A stretch of DNA of 19,843 bases, from the NCBI GenBank assembly GCA_903863315.1, contig CAIPBN010000322.1, positions 1 to 19,843 of the forward strand. The letters run 5' to 3'. Positions 1-7,477 of the stretch are shown one piece after another. The notes below the pieces were generated by a model. It made no database searches. It was not told the origin of the DNA and saw nothing but the letters and a program-made list of their open reading frames with translations. Within the stretch, counting starts at the first letter, position 1. The number at the start of each line of letters is the position of its first letter. Source of the stretch: an uncultured Verrucomicrobiota bacterium (lineage in GTDB: Bacteria > Verrucomicrobiota > Verrucomicrobiia > Limisphaerales > SXTU01). The translations under genes were made by a program, and so were the position numbers.

Positions 1-3000
1 ACCTTCACATCGAGGCCCAAGGACTGCATTTCCTTGACGAGGACGTTGAAGGATTCCGGCACGCCGGCTTCGAGGGCATTGTCACCCTTGACGATCGCCT
101 CGTAGATGCGGGTGCGACCCTGCACGTCGTCAGACTTGACGGTGAGGAGCTCCTGCAGCGTGTAAGCCGCGCCGTAGGATTCCATTGCCCACACTTCCAT
201 TTCGCCGAAGCGCTGGCCGCCATACTGGGCCTTGCCGCCCAGCGGCTGCTGGGTGACGAGGGAATACGGTCCCACCGCGCGGGCGTGAATCTTGTCCGCC
301 ACCAAGTGGCCGAGCTTCATCATGTAAATGAAGCCAACGACGACTTCCTGATCGAAGGACTCACCGGTGCGGCCATCGAACAAAGTGGCCTTGCCATGCT
401 CGCCCACGAGCACCTGGCCCACTTCCTTCTTGTGCTTGTCACCGGCCTCGCTGAGGTAGCCGCGGATTTCCTTCTCGCGAATACCGTCGAAGACCGGCGT
501 GGCAAACTTGAGCCCCAAGAACTTCGCCGCCCAGCCCAAGTGGGTCTCGAGCAACTGACCGACGTTCATGCGGGACGGAACGCCCAGCGGGTTGAGCACG
601 ATGTCCACCGGAGTGCCATCGGCGAGGAACGGGAGATCCTCCTCCGGAACAATCTTGGCGACGACACCCTTGTTACCATGGCGGCCGGCCATCTTGTCAC
701 CGACCGACAGCTTGCGCTTGCTGGCAATGTAAACCTTGACCTGCTTGACCACGCCGGGATCGATGTCCTCGCCCGCCTCGGAGCGCTCCAGCTCCTCATC
801 GTGCTGCATCTGGAGGTCGTCGAACTTCTTCTTAAACGTCGCGATGATCTCGTTGATCTTGTTGCGGATCGGCGAGGGGTCGATCTCGATCTTGTCATAC
901 ACCTGCGCCAGCTTCCGGAGCAGGGTCTTGGTGATCTTGCGGTTGGCGGGAATGATGATCTCGCCGGTTTCCGCGTTGGTCACGTCGAGCGGGATCTTTT
1001 CACCCAGCAGGATGTTGGACAGCGCCTCCGTAAGTTGATCACGCAAGGTCTCGATTTTGCCCTTGTATTCCTCCTCGACCACCTTCTGGGCGCGCTTGGC
1101 GTCCTTGTTCTCGGACTTGACCGGCGCAGACATGTCGGTCGGCTTCTTGGCCGAGACCTTCACGTCCATGACGATGCCGTAGGTGCCTGAGGGAACCTTG
1201 AGCGAGGTGTCCTTCACGTCCGCAGCCTTCTCACCAAAGATGGCCCGGAGCAAACGTTCTTCCGGAGCGAGTTCCGTCTCCGACTTCGGCGTGATTTTGC
1301 CGACGAGAATGTCGCCGGGCTTGACCTCGGCACCGATGCGGATGACGCCATCGGGCCCGAGATTTCGCAGGGCTTCCTCACCGAGGTTCGGAATGTCACG
1401 GGTTATTTCCTCCGGTCCTAGCTTGGTGTCGCGGGCACCCACCTCGAACTCGTCGATATGAATGGAGGTGAACACGTCGTCCTTGACGATGCGCTCGCTG
1501 ATGAGGATCGCGTCCTCGAAGTTATAGCCGTTCCACGGCATGAAGGCGACGAGCACATTGCGCCCGAGCGCGAGTTCTCCGCCCTGCGTGCAGGGGCCGT
1601 CGGCAATGGCTTGGCCCTTCTTCACCGTGTCGCCCTTGGCGACGAGCGGCTGCTGGTTCACGCAAGTCGCGGCGTTTGAACGCATGAACTTGCGGAGCCG
1701 GTAGATCCACACCCCGTCCTCGGGCGCGTGTTTGAGCTTCTTCTTGGTCTCGGGAATCTTCCCGTCCTTGGTGATGATGATTTGATCACCGGTGACGCTC
1801 GCAACCTTGCCAGCCTCATCGGCGACCAGCACCGCCATCGAGTCACGCGCGACGCGCTCTTCAAGGCCGGTGGCAACGAACGGAGCCTCCGTGATCAGCA
1901 ATGGCACCGCTTGGCGCTGCATGTTCGAGCCCATCAAGGCGCGGTTGGCATCGTCGTGTTCGAGGAACGGAATCAGGCCGGCAGCCACGGATACGAGCTG
2001 TTTCGGGGACACGTCCATGTAGTCCACTTCCTTGGCTTCCACGTCCACGAAATCGCCCTTGCGACGGCAGGTGACGCGCTCGCCGGTGAAGTGACCCTTT
2101 TCATCCAGGCGCGCATTGGCTTGGGCGATGGTGAAACCTTCCTCGCGGTCGCCCGTGAGGTAGTCCAGTTCGCCGGTGACGCGGCCGTTCACGACCTTGC
2201 GATACGGCGTCTCGATGAAGCCGAAGTCGTTCACGCGGGCAAACGTCGCCAGCGAGGCAATGAGGCCGATGTTCGGACCTTCAGGCGTCTCAATCGGGCA
2301 AATACGACCGTAGTGCGAAGGATGCACGTCGCGCACCTCGAAGCCCGCGCGATCACGCGAAAGGCCCCCGGGTCCAAGGGCCGACAAGCGGCGCTTGTGG
2401 GTCAGCTCGGCGAGCGGGTTGATCTGATCCATGAACTGGCTCAACTGGGAGCGGCCGAAGAAGTCCCGCACCACGGCGGAAAGGGCCTTCGGATTGATGA
2501 GCTTCGCGGGCGTCATCGTGTCCACTTCCTGATCGAACAGCGTCATGCGCTCCTTGACGAGGCGCTCGGTGCGGGCCAGACCCACGCGGCACTGGTTGGC
2601 GAGCAGTTCACCCACCGTGCGGACACGGCGGCTGCCAAGATGGTCAATGTCGTCAACGCTCCCCTGCCCTTTTTTGAGGCGGAGCAGATATTTGGTGGCG
2701 TTGACCAAATCCTTCTTGGTCAGGATACGGGAGGTAGCGTCCTCCTTGAAGTTGAGCTTCTGGTTGATCTTGTAACGGCCCACGCGTCCCAAATCGTAAC
2801 GCTTCGGGTCGAAGAAGAGCCGTTTGATTAGCGCACGCGCGTTGGCCGCCGTGGGCGGATCGCCAGGGCGGAGACGGCGATAGATGTCCTTGAGCGCCTC
2901 TTCCTCGTTCTTGGTCGGATCCTTCTTGAGGCACTTGATAACGATGCCGTCGTCCACCGAAGTGTCCACGACGCGAATCTTGGTCACCCCCAGCTCCGCA

Positions 3001-3839
3001 ATCTGCTTCACGACCGCTTTGGACAGCGGCTCGAATGCGCGCGCGACCACGATGTTTTTGTCGGGATCAACTGCATCTTCCACCAACACCTTGTTGGCAA
3101 TGTCCTCCAGGCCCTCGGCCTTCTTCACGGACAACTCCTCGATGTCGTAGAACAGCTTGATGATTTCCTCGTCGGTGCCGCGCACAACATCCTTCTTGGC
3201 CTTCTCCTCGCCATCCAAGAAGGCAAGCGCACGGAAGAACGTGGTGGTGAGGAACTTCCTGCGGCGCTTTTTACGATCCAAATAGACGTAAAGCAAGTCG
3301 CTGGTGTCGAACTGGGCCTCATACCAAGAGCCACGGTCAGGAATGATCCGGAAGCTGTGCAGCTTCTTGCCGTTCGGATGGGTGGCCTCCTCAAAGGCCA
3401 GACCCGGCGAACGATGCAACTGGCTGACAATGACGCGCTCGGCACCATTGATCACAAAGGTGCCCTGCGGGGTCATGAGTGGCAGCTCGCCCATGAACAC
3501 CTTTTCTTCCTTGGCCCCCCGGGAATCGTCCCGCAGCCGGAAAGTGACATGCAGTGGCGCGCCAAAGGTAAGGCCCTCGCGAATGCTGTCCAACCAGCTC
3601 AGCTTGGGGTCGCCAATCTCATAGCCGGTGTATTCCAAGACAGTCTTGCCATCGTAGCTCTCGATGGGAAAAACCTCGTTGAACACTGCCTGAAGACCAA
3701 GATTCCTGCGCTTGGCGGGCGTGACCTGCGTTTGCAGGAACTCGACGTAGGAGTTGACTTGGATCTCAATCAAGTTGGGCGGCGAGAGCGGCTCCTTGAT
3801 TTTGCCAAAGTTGATGCGTTCTGCTTGTCGAGTGGCCAT
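1..3839 (-). CDS. rpoB: RNA polymerase beta subunit (3' end beyond window edge)
   Basis: Encodes the beta subunit of the core RNA polymerase, which forms one side of the active-centre cleft and the rifampicin pocket. The frame is open from the ATG at 3837-3839 to the left edge (1279 codons). The start reads MATRQAERINFGKIKEPL and the last visible residues are PESFNVLVKEMQSLGLDVK, which match the extreme C terminus of bacterial beta, so only a short tail is missing. The rifampicin cluster (about 2369-2457) contains SQLSQFMDQ, THKRRLSALGPGG and the wild-type D, H and S at the usual resistance positions. Other landmarks are HPSHYGRICPIETPEGPN, EDAILISER, GDKMAGRHGNKG and GGQRFGEMEVWAMESYGA. It is the last visible gene of the secE-nusG-rplKAJL cluster; rpoC probably follows outside the window. 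The region upstream of the ATG has only a weak purine stretch (GAAAGATAAA). Confidence 0.98.
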   Translation of the reverse strand, partial: MATRQAERINFGKIKEPLSPPNLIEIQVNSYVEFLQTQVTPAKRRNLGLQAVFNEVFPIESYDGKTVLEYTGYEIGDPKLSWLDSIREGLTFGAPLHVTFRLRDDSRGAKEEKVFMGELPLMTPQGTFVINGAERVIVSQLHRSPGLAFEEATHPNGKKLHSFRIIPDRGSWYEAQFDTSDLLYVYLDRKKRRRKFLTTTFFRALAFLDGEEKAKKDVVRGTDEEIIKLFYDIEELSVKKAEGLEDIANKVLVEDAVDPDKNIVVARAFEPLSKAVVKQIAELGVTKIRVVDTSVDDGIVIKCLKKDPTKNEEEALKDIYRRLRPGDPPTAANARALIKRLFFDPKRYDLGRVGRYKINQKLNFKEDATSRILTKKDLVNATKYLLRLKKGQGSVDDIDHLGSRRVRTVGELLANQCRVGLARTERLVKERMTLFDQEVDTMTPAKLINPKALSAVVRDFFGRSQLSQFMDQINPLAELTHKRRLSALGPGGLSRDRAGFEVRDVHPSHYGRICPIETPEGPNIGLIASLATFARVNDFGFIETPYRKVVNGRVTGELDYLTGDREEGFTIAQANARLDEKGHFTGERVTCRRKGDFVDVEAKEVDYMDVSPKQLVSVAAGLIPFLEHDDANRALMGSNMQRQAVPLLITEAPFVATGLEERVARDSMAVLVADEAGKVASVTGDQIIITKDGKIPETKKKLKHAPEDGVWIYRLRKFMRSNAATCVNQQPLVAKGDTVKKGQAIADGPCTQGGELALGRNVLVAFMPWNGYNFEDAILISERIVKDDVFTSIHIDEFEVGARDTKLGPEEITRDIPNLGEEALRNLGPDGVIRIGAEVKPGDILVGKITPKSETELAPEERLLRAIFGEKAADVKDTSLKVPSGTYGIVMDVKVSAKKPTDMSAPVKSENKDAKRAQKVVEEEYKGKIETLRDQLTEALSNILLGEKIPLDVTNAETGEIIIPANRKITKTLLRKLAQVYDKIEIDPSPIRNKINEIIATFKKKFDDLQMQHDEELERSEAGEDIDPGVVKQVKVYIASKRKLSVGDKMAGRHGNKGVVAKIVPEEDLPFLADGTPVDIVLNPLGVPSRMNVGQLLETHLGWAAKFLGLKFATPVFDGIREKEIRGYLSEAGDKHKKEVGQVLVGEHGKATLFDGRTGESFDQEVVVGFIYMMKLGHLVADKIHARAVGPYSLVTQQPLGGKAQYGGQRFGEMEVWAMESYGAAYTLQELLTVKSDDVQGRTRIYEAIVKGDNALEAGVPESFNVLVKEMQSLGLDVK

Positions 3840-3999
3840 GTTTATCTTTCGGGCTGGCCCAGCACCTGCCGGGCATTTTCACTATGGGACAAAAAGAGGC
3901 AGCCCCCCGGTTTTTGCCGGGAGTCCGCCACAAAAATTCTAACCTAATGCTGCAACAAACTATCAGTCTCGCCGCTTTCACGCCCCGCGGTGGGGAAGA

Positions 4000-4032
4000 G
4001 ACGGGCGACGGCCAAGCGGGCCGCCGCCCGTC
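4000..4032 (-). promoter_or_regulatory. Strong hairpin in the rplL-rpoB spacer (attenuator or RNA-processing site)
   Basis: The 207-bp gap between rplL and rpoB (3840-4046) contains an inverted repeat with 14-nt arms (4000-4013 and 4019-4032) and a 5-nt loop. The single mismatch becomes a G-U pair in the minus-strand transcript. The hairpin begins 14 nt after the rplL stop and is followed by TCTTCCCC rather than a proper U tract, so it does not look like a full terminator. A weaker hairpin (3906-3910 with 3917-3921) lies closer to rpoB, followed at a distance by five Ts. In E. coli the same spacer holds a partial attenuator and an RNase III site that lower rpoB output relative to L7/L12. A similar role here is inference from position and structure. 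Confidence 0.55.
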
Positions 4033-4046
4033 GTGAATGACTAAAA

Positions 4047-4433
4047 TTACTTGAGTTCGACCTTCGCACCGGCGTCTTCGAGCTTCTTCTTGGCCGCCTC
4101 GGAATCCGCCTTGTTGGCGCCTTCGAGCACGGGCTTCGGAGCACCCTCGACGAGGGCCTTGGCCTCAGCGAGGCCCAGCCCGGCCTTGATTTCACGAACC
4201 GCTTTGATGACGCCAATCTTGTTGGCACCGGCTTCCTTCAGAATCACATCAAAGGTGTCCTTCGCTGCAGCGGCTGCCGGAGCAGCAGCGCCACCAGCTG
4301 CACCAGCAGCGGCAACGGCCACAGGAGCAGCGGCGGTCACGCCCCACTTGCTCTCCAACTGCTTCACAAGATCAGCGGCTTCCATCACCGTCAGCGCGCT
4401 CAAGTCTTCAATCAATTTTGCGATATCTGCCAT
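4047..4433 (-). CDS. rplL: 50S ribosomal protein L7/L12
   Basis: Forms the mobile ribosomal stalk, present in several copies per ribosome, that recruits translation GTPases such as EF-Tu and EF-G. The 128-residue product has the standard layout: an N-terminal dimerisation and L10-binding helical region (1-31), an Ala-rich flexible hinge (about 33-57), and a C-terminal factor-binding domain with KDTFDVILKEAGANKI, IKAVREIKAGLGLAEAK and the terminal EDAGAKVELK. It follows rplJ after an unusually long spacer and precedes rpoB. The ATG is preceded by AAGAAAGGTAAC, one of the few Shine-Dalgarno-like sequences in the window. This fits the need for L12 to be made in excess over L10, although that link is inference. 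Confidence 0.98.
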   Translation of the reverse strand: MADIAKLIEDLSALTVMEAADLVKQLESKWGVTAAAPVAVAAAGAAGGAAAPAAAAAKDTFDVILKEAGANKIGVIKAVREIKAGLGLAEAKALVEGAPKPVLEGANKADSEAAKKKLEDAGAKVELK

Positions 4434-4531
4434 GTTACCTTTCTTTAGTCTCGTCGCCCCCGGAGCCCCGTGGATTTGAGCCAGCAGCCGCCAGCCGACG
4501 ATTCACTCTATTGTTGCTTGTTTGTTGTTTC

Positions 4532-4554
4532 TCCTCCTGCAACTGGCAGGAGGA
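4532..4554 (-). promoter_or_regulatory. Hairpin with Shine-Dalgarno and anti-Shine-Dalgarno arms in the rplJ-rplL spacer
   Basis: The rplJ-rplL gap is 189 bp (4434-4622), long for this gene pair. It contains a perfect 9-bp inverted repeat with a 5-nt loop. In the minus-strand RNA the arms read UCCUCCUGC and GCAGGAGGA. The 3' arm is a perfect Shine-Dalgarno core sequestered by a matching anti-SD, yet no start codon follows at a usable distance; the next nucleotides are an A/C-rich unstructured stretch (GAAACAACAAACAAGC). There is no U tract, so it is not an intrinsic terminator on this strand. Possible roles are an RNA-processing or stability element between L10 and L12, or a protein-binding leader for rplL. 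The structure is seen; its function is unknown. Confidence 0.5.
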
Positions 4555-4622
4555 AATTGTTGATGGTGGGGAGACTTTTGCCCTGGGCCCTGTTCGGGGT
4601 GCAGAAACCGGTCCCGTCACAC

Positions 4623-5135
4623 TCAGGCACCTTTGTCGGCTTTGGCTTTGATGATTCTCGCCACCTGCGAGCCGGGGGTGCTGATGAGCGCCGCGAGCTT
4701 TTGCGCAGGGGCTTGAATCAGACCGACGATCTTGCCACGCAAGACCTCGATGGAAGGCAGGTCTGCCATGACTTCCAAGTCCGCCGCCTCCAAACGCTTG
4801 CTGCCCAAGTAGCCAAACTTCACCTTCGCCTTTTCAAACTCGGCGGCAAAGTTCTTGAGCGTCTTGGCTGAGGATGTGACGTCCTTCGGACCAGTCACGA
4901 CAGCAATTTGTCCGGCCAAGGCTCCCGTGAGATCAGCAAGACCGGCCTCTTTGGCAGCGATGCGAAAGATGCTGTTCTTGACCACATGGGCCTCGGCCCC
5001 GTTCTTGCGAAGACGGGAGCGCAGCTCATTGAAGTGCGGCACCTTCAACCCGGTGTATTCCACCACGATGAAAAACGGGGAGGCGTTGAGACGGGCAAGG
5101 TATTCGGCGGTGATGAATTTCTTTTCGGCACGCAT
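4623..5135 (-). CDS. rplJ: 50S ribosomal protein L10
   Basis: Anchors the L7/L12 dimers to the stalk base on 23S rRNA. The product is 170 residues, normal for the family. It opens with MRAEKKFITAEYLARL, followed by FFIVVEYTGLKVPHFNELRSRLR and the conserved AHVVKNSI region. The C-terminal helix that binds L12 (KLAALISTPGSQVARIIKAK) is intact. The start is 20 bp from the rplA stop, with CCAGGAACTTTCC just upstream, a weak AGGA-type ribosome site. That 20-bp gap cannot hold the long L10-L12 autoregulatory leader that normally precedes rplJ; any such control would have to lie elsewhere, for example in the rplA end or the rplJ-rplL spacer. Confidence 0.98.
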   Translation of the reverse strand: MRAEKKFITAEYLARLNASPFFIVVEYTGLKVPHFNELRSRLRKNGAEAHVVKNSIFRIAAKEAGLADLTGALAGQIAVVTGPKDVTSSAKTLKNFAAEFEKAKVKFGYLGSKRLEAADLEVMADLPSIEVLRGKIVGLIQAPAQKLAALISTPGSQVARIIKAKADKGA

Positions 5136-5155
5136 GGAAAGTTCCTGGTAAAGGG

Positions 5156-5848
5156 TTAGGCGGTGAACTCACGGGTGTCCACGCGGACGCCGGGACTCAT
5201 TGTGGCGGAAAGCGTGCAACTCAGAACAAAGCTGCCCTTGACGCTCGCAGGACGCGCCTTGGTAACCGCCTCGATGACGGAACGGGCGTTCTCCTCCACC
5301 TGTTCGGGCTTGAAGTTGGCCTTGCCCACAGGGACGTGAATGTTGCCCGCCTTGTCCACCTTGAACTCAACCCGGCCGGCCTTGACCTCGCGAACGGCCT
5401 TGGCGGTGTCCTCCGTGACCGTGCCTGTCTTGGGATTGGGCATGAGGCCGCGCGGTCCGAGCACCTTGCCGAGTTTGCGAACTTCAACCATCGCCTCAGG
5501 GGTGGCCACCGCGACATCAAAGTCAACCCAGCCGTCAGTGCACTTCTTGATCATGTCGTCGAATCCAACGAACTCCGCACCAGCCTGGCGGGCAGCTTCG
5601 GCAGTCGGCCCCGGCTTGGCAAAGACCAGCACCCGGACCGTTTTGCCCGTGCCGTGCGGCAGGGGAACCGTGCCGCGCACCATCTGATCGCTTTGCTTGG
5701 GATCAACCCCCAAGCGGAAAGCCAGATCAATGGTCTCGTTGAATTTTGCCTTCTCAAACTTGGCCAGAACCTGCACGGCCTCCTTGAGCGGGTAAGGCTT
5801 GCGGGCCTCAACCAACTTTTCGTTCTTTTTGTAGCGTTTGCTTGGCAT
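5156..5848 (-). CDS. rplA: 50S ribosomal protein L1
   Basis: Component of the L1 stalk that binds 23S rRNA and guides deacylated tRNA out of the E site; in several bacteria it also represses its own operon. The product has 230 residues, the usual size. Typical segments are KRYKKNEKLVEARKPY at the N terminus, FNETIDLAFRLGVDPKQSDQ, RGTVPLPHGTGK, the hallmark GKVLGPRGLMPNPKTGTV, and the C-terminal FVLSCTLSATMSPGVRVD. It lies 50 bp downstream of rplK and 20 bp upstream of rplJ. The sequence before the ATG (CACCGCACCAAAACAA) has no Shine-Dalgarno match. Confidence 0.98.
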   Translation of the reverse strand: MPSKRYKKNEKLVEARKPYPLKEAVQVLAKFEKAKFNETIDLAFRLGVDPKQSDQMVRGTVPLPHGTGKTVRVLVFAKPGPTAEAARQAGAEFVGFDDMIKKCTDGWVDFDVAVATPEAMVEVRKLGKVLGPRGLMPNPKTGTVTEDTAKAVREVKAGRVEFKVDKAGNIHVPVGKANFKPEQVEENARSVIEAVTKARPASVKGSFVLSCTLSATMSPGVRVDTREFTA

Positions 5849-5898
5849 TTGTTTTGGTGCGGTGCTAGCGGACGCAAGGCGCCCTCCCGCGTTGGGGT

Positions 5899-6324
5899 TT
5901 ATCCGACGACTTCAATACCCATGCTCCGGGCAGTGCCGGAGATGAGGCGGATGGCGGCCTCTTCGCTGTTCACGTTGAGATCCTTCTGCTTCATCTTGAC
6001 GATGTCCAGGATCTGCTTGCGCGTCACCTTGCCCACCTTGTCTTTGTTGGGGGTTTTCGAACCGGAAGCAACTCCGGCCGCCTTCTTGAGCAGGACGGAC
6101 GCCGGCGGAGATTTGTAAACGCAGGTAAAGGACTTGTCCTGATAAACCGTGATGATGACGGGGATGATCAGACCAGCCTGCTCCTTGGTGGCCGCGTTAA
6201 ACTCCTTGCAGAAGGCCATGATGTTGACGCCGTGCTGACCAAGCGCGGGACCAACAGGGGGGGCAGGATTCGCCTGACCGGCGGCAATTGCGAGTTTGAT
6301 GGAACCGGTTACTTTCTTTGCCAT
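5899..6324 (-). CDS. rplK: 50S ribosomal protein L11
   Basis: Binds the GTPase-associated centre of 23S rRNA with the L10-L12 stalk. It takes part in the RelA stringent response and in thiostrepton sensitivity. The 141 residues match the family: N-terminal domain with KLAIAAGQANPAPPVGPALG, then HGVNIMAFCKEFNAAT, and C-terminal RNA-binding domain with KSPPASVLLKKAAG, GKVTRKQILDIVKMKQKDLN and GTARSMGIEV. It sits between nusG (44-bp gap) and rplA (50-bp gap). The stretch before the ATG is pyrimidine-rich (TTTCCCTCCCCTT), the opposite of a Shine-Dalgarno sequence. Confidence 0.98.
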   Translation of the reverse strand: MAKKVTGSIKLAIAAGQANPAPPVGPALGQHGVNIMAFCKEFNAATKEQAGLIIPVIITVYQDKSFTCVYKSPPASVLLKKAAGVASGSKTPNKDKVGKVTRKQILDIVKMKQKDLNVNSEEAAIRLISGTARSMGIEVVG

Positions 6325-6368
6325 AAGGGGAGGGAAATACTTTCGTTGGGTTCTCTAAAGTTGGATGG

Positions 6369-6917
6369 TTAGGCCTTCTCGACCTGCCAATATTCGAGCT
6401 CTACGGGCGTGTTTCTTCCAAAAATGTTCACGGTCACCTTCAATTTTCCACGGGCGGGATCAATCTCCTCAATCACGCCACTGAAGTTGAGGAACGGCCC
6501 GTCGTTGATCTTGATCGTCTCACCGACCTCAAAATTGACCTTGGGCTTCTCGGTGTCTTCCGACTGGGAAATCTGATCTTTGATGACTTGGATTTCATCA
6601 TCACCAACGGGAACCGGGCGCTCACCACCGACAAAACCGATGATCCCGGTGGTTTCACGGATAAAATACCAAGGTCTGTCCAAGAGACGGCGGTTCTCAT
6701 CCAAAAGCTGCATGTGGATGTAAACATAGCCCGGATGCAGCTTGCGGGTCGTGACCGTCTTCTTCTGGTTACGGACTTCAACCACCTTCTCCATGGGAAC
6801 GAGGACTTCCTTGATGTAGTCCTGCATCTCCTCGGTCTTAATGCGTTTCTCGATGTTGTCCCGCACCTTCAACTCCTGACCGGACAACGTATGGATGGCG
6901 AACCATTGGTTAGGCAT
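6369..6917 (-). CDS. nusG: Transcription termination/antitermination factor NusG
   Basis: Binds RNA polymerase and, depending on partners, promotes elongation, Rho-dependent termination or coupling to the ribosome. The 182-residue product starts NQWFAIHTLSGQELKV. It has an NGN domain (about 4-115) with the polymerase-contact segments RKLHPGYVYIHM and WYFIRETTGIIGFVGG, a short charged linker, and a C-terminal KOW domain (about 130-181) containing EVGETIKINDGPF and FGRNTPVELEYWQVEKA. Size and order are standard. It is 13 bp downstream of secE, the conserved pairing in almost all bacteria, and no Shine-Dalgarno sequence precedes the ATG. Confidence 0.98.
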   Translation of the reverse strand: MPNQWFAIHTLSGQELKVRDNIEKRIKTEEMQDYIKEVLVPMEKVVEVRNQKKTVTTRKLHPGYVYIHMQLLDENRRLLDRPWYFIRETTGIIGFVGGERPVPVGDDEIQVIKDQISQSEDTEKPKVNFEVGETIKINDGPFLNFSGVIEEIDPARGKLKVTVNIFGRNTPVELEYWQVEKA

Positions 6918-6930
6918 GACAGGCGAGGCG

Positions 6931-7188
6931 TTAAAGGTTGTTCAGGAGCAGGACCAGCCGACTGATGATGAAGTCGGCCGCCACGGTAAACAGTGAGACG
7001 ATGGAGATGGAGACCACGACCACTAGTGTGGATCCCTTCAACTCGTCACGCGTGGGCCAAGTGCACTTGCGCAACTCGACCTTGGTCTCGTCCACGTAGC
7101 CGCCCAAACGCCGCAAATGACCCTTTTGCCACGCCCAGAAGAACGCAGCCACGGCCACCACCAGCAAAATAATCTGCAATGTGCTCAC
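6931..7188 (-). CDS. secE: Preprotein translocase subunit SecE
   Basis: The small clamp subunit of the SecYEG protein-export channel. The 85-residue product has a hydrophobic N-terminal segment (about 4-20) and a C-terminal membrane helix (about 55-78). Between them is the conserved cytoplasmic amphipathic region with VELRKCTWPTRDEL (37-50), the SecE signature. Many bacteria have only the C-terminal helix, so the extra N-terminal one makes this a two-span form. Translation appears to start at GTG (7186-7188): no in-frame ATG occurs before the signature and the frame gives a sensible N terminus there. It lies 25 bp after tRNA-Ser. Confidence 0.95.
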   Translation of the reverse strand: MSTLQIILLVVAVAAFFWAWQKGHLRRLGGYVDETKVELRKCTWPTRDELKGSTLVVVVSISIVSLFTVAADFIISRLVLLLNNL

Positions 7189-7213
7189 GATATTATTCCG
7201 ACCGCTATCCGCT

Positions 7214-7303
7214 TGGCGGAGGGGGAGGGATTCGAACCCCCGTTGGCGGTTAAGCCAAAGCGGTTTTCAAGACCGCCGCGATAGACCACTCTGCCACCCC
7301 TCC
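7214..7303 (-). tRNA. tRNA-Ser (UGA anticodon)
   Basis: The acceptor arms GGAGGGG (7297-7303) and CCCCTCC (7218-7224) pair perfectly. The discriminator is G and the 3' CCA is encoded (7214-7216). The anticodon stem GCGGT/ACCGC encloses the loop CTTGAAA, giving anticodon UGA. A long variable arm with TTGGC/GCCAA pairing marks a class II serine tRNA. The T arm contains GGTTCGAATCC. It lies 10 bp after tRNA-Trp and just before secE, where many genomes have only tRNA-Trp with or without rpmG. Confidence 0.96.
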
Positions 7304-7313
7304 AGTCAAGGAC

Positions 7314-7389
7314 TGGCAGGGCGTGAGGGACTCGAACCCCCAACCAACGGTTTTGGAGACCGCTACTCTACCAATTGAGCTAACGCCCT
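7314..7389 (-). tRNA. tRNA-Trp (CCA anticodon)
   Basis: A 76-nt class I tRNA with acceptor arms AGGGCGT (7383-7389) and ACGCCCT (7318-7324), discriminator G, and an encoded CCA end (7314-7316). The D arm reads TAGCTCAATTGGTAGAG and the T loop GGTTCGAGTCC. The anticodon loop CTCCAAA gives anticodon CCA for tryptophan. tRNA-Trp between tuf and secE is a widely conserved position. Confidence 0.96.
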
Positions 7390-7431
7390 GTCGCCGTCCA
7401 AATCTCTCAGCCAAAGACAAAGACACGAAAG

Positions 7432-7461
7432 GGGGCGCGAGCATTTCAGCTCGCGCGCCCC
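7432..7461 (-). terminator. GC-rich hairpin after tuf
   Basis: 17 nt after the tuf stop lies a hairpin with 11 base pairs, a 2-nt bulge in one arm (7449-7461 against 7432-7442) and a 6-nt loop. It is followed in the minus-strand RNA by CTTTCGTGTCTTTG, which is U-rich but interrupted. It could act as a partial terminator that reduces read-through from the very highly expressed tuf gene, or as a processing boundary before tRNA-Trp 43 nt downstream. The structure is clear; terminator strength is inference. Confidence 0.5.
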
Positions 7462-7477
7462 AGTTCAAGTTAATTGT

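Noticed and set aside
2369..2457. Possible rifampicin-resistance changes in rpoB
   Set aside because: The Asp, His and Ser at the usual resistance positions are wild type.
285..2831. Long plus-strand open frames of 301 and 367 codons
   Set aside because: They lie antisense to rpoB, have no recognisable domains, and arise from the codon bias of the real gene on the other strand.
4548..4622. Plus-strand AGGAGG followed after 9 nt by ATG (4562), suggesting an antisense small gene
   Set aside because: The AGGAGG is one arm of the palindrome, and the frame runs antisense into rplJ without any recognisable protein.
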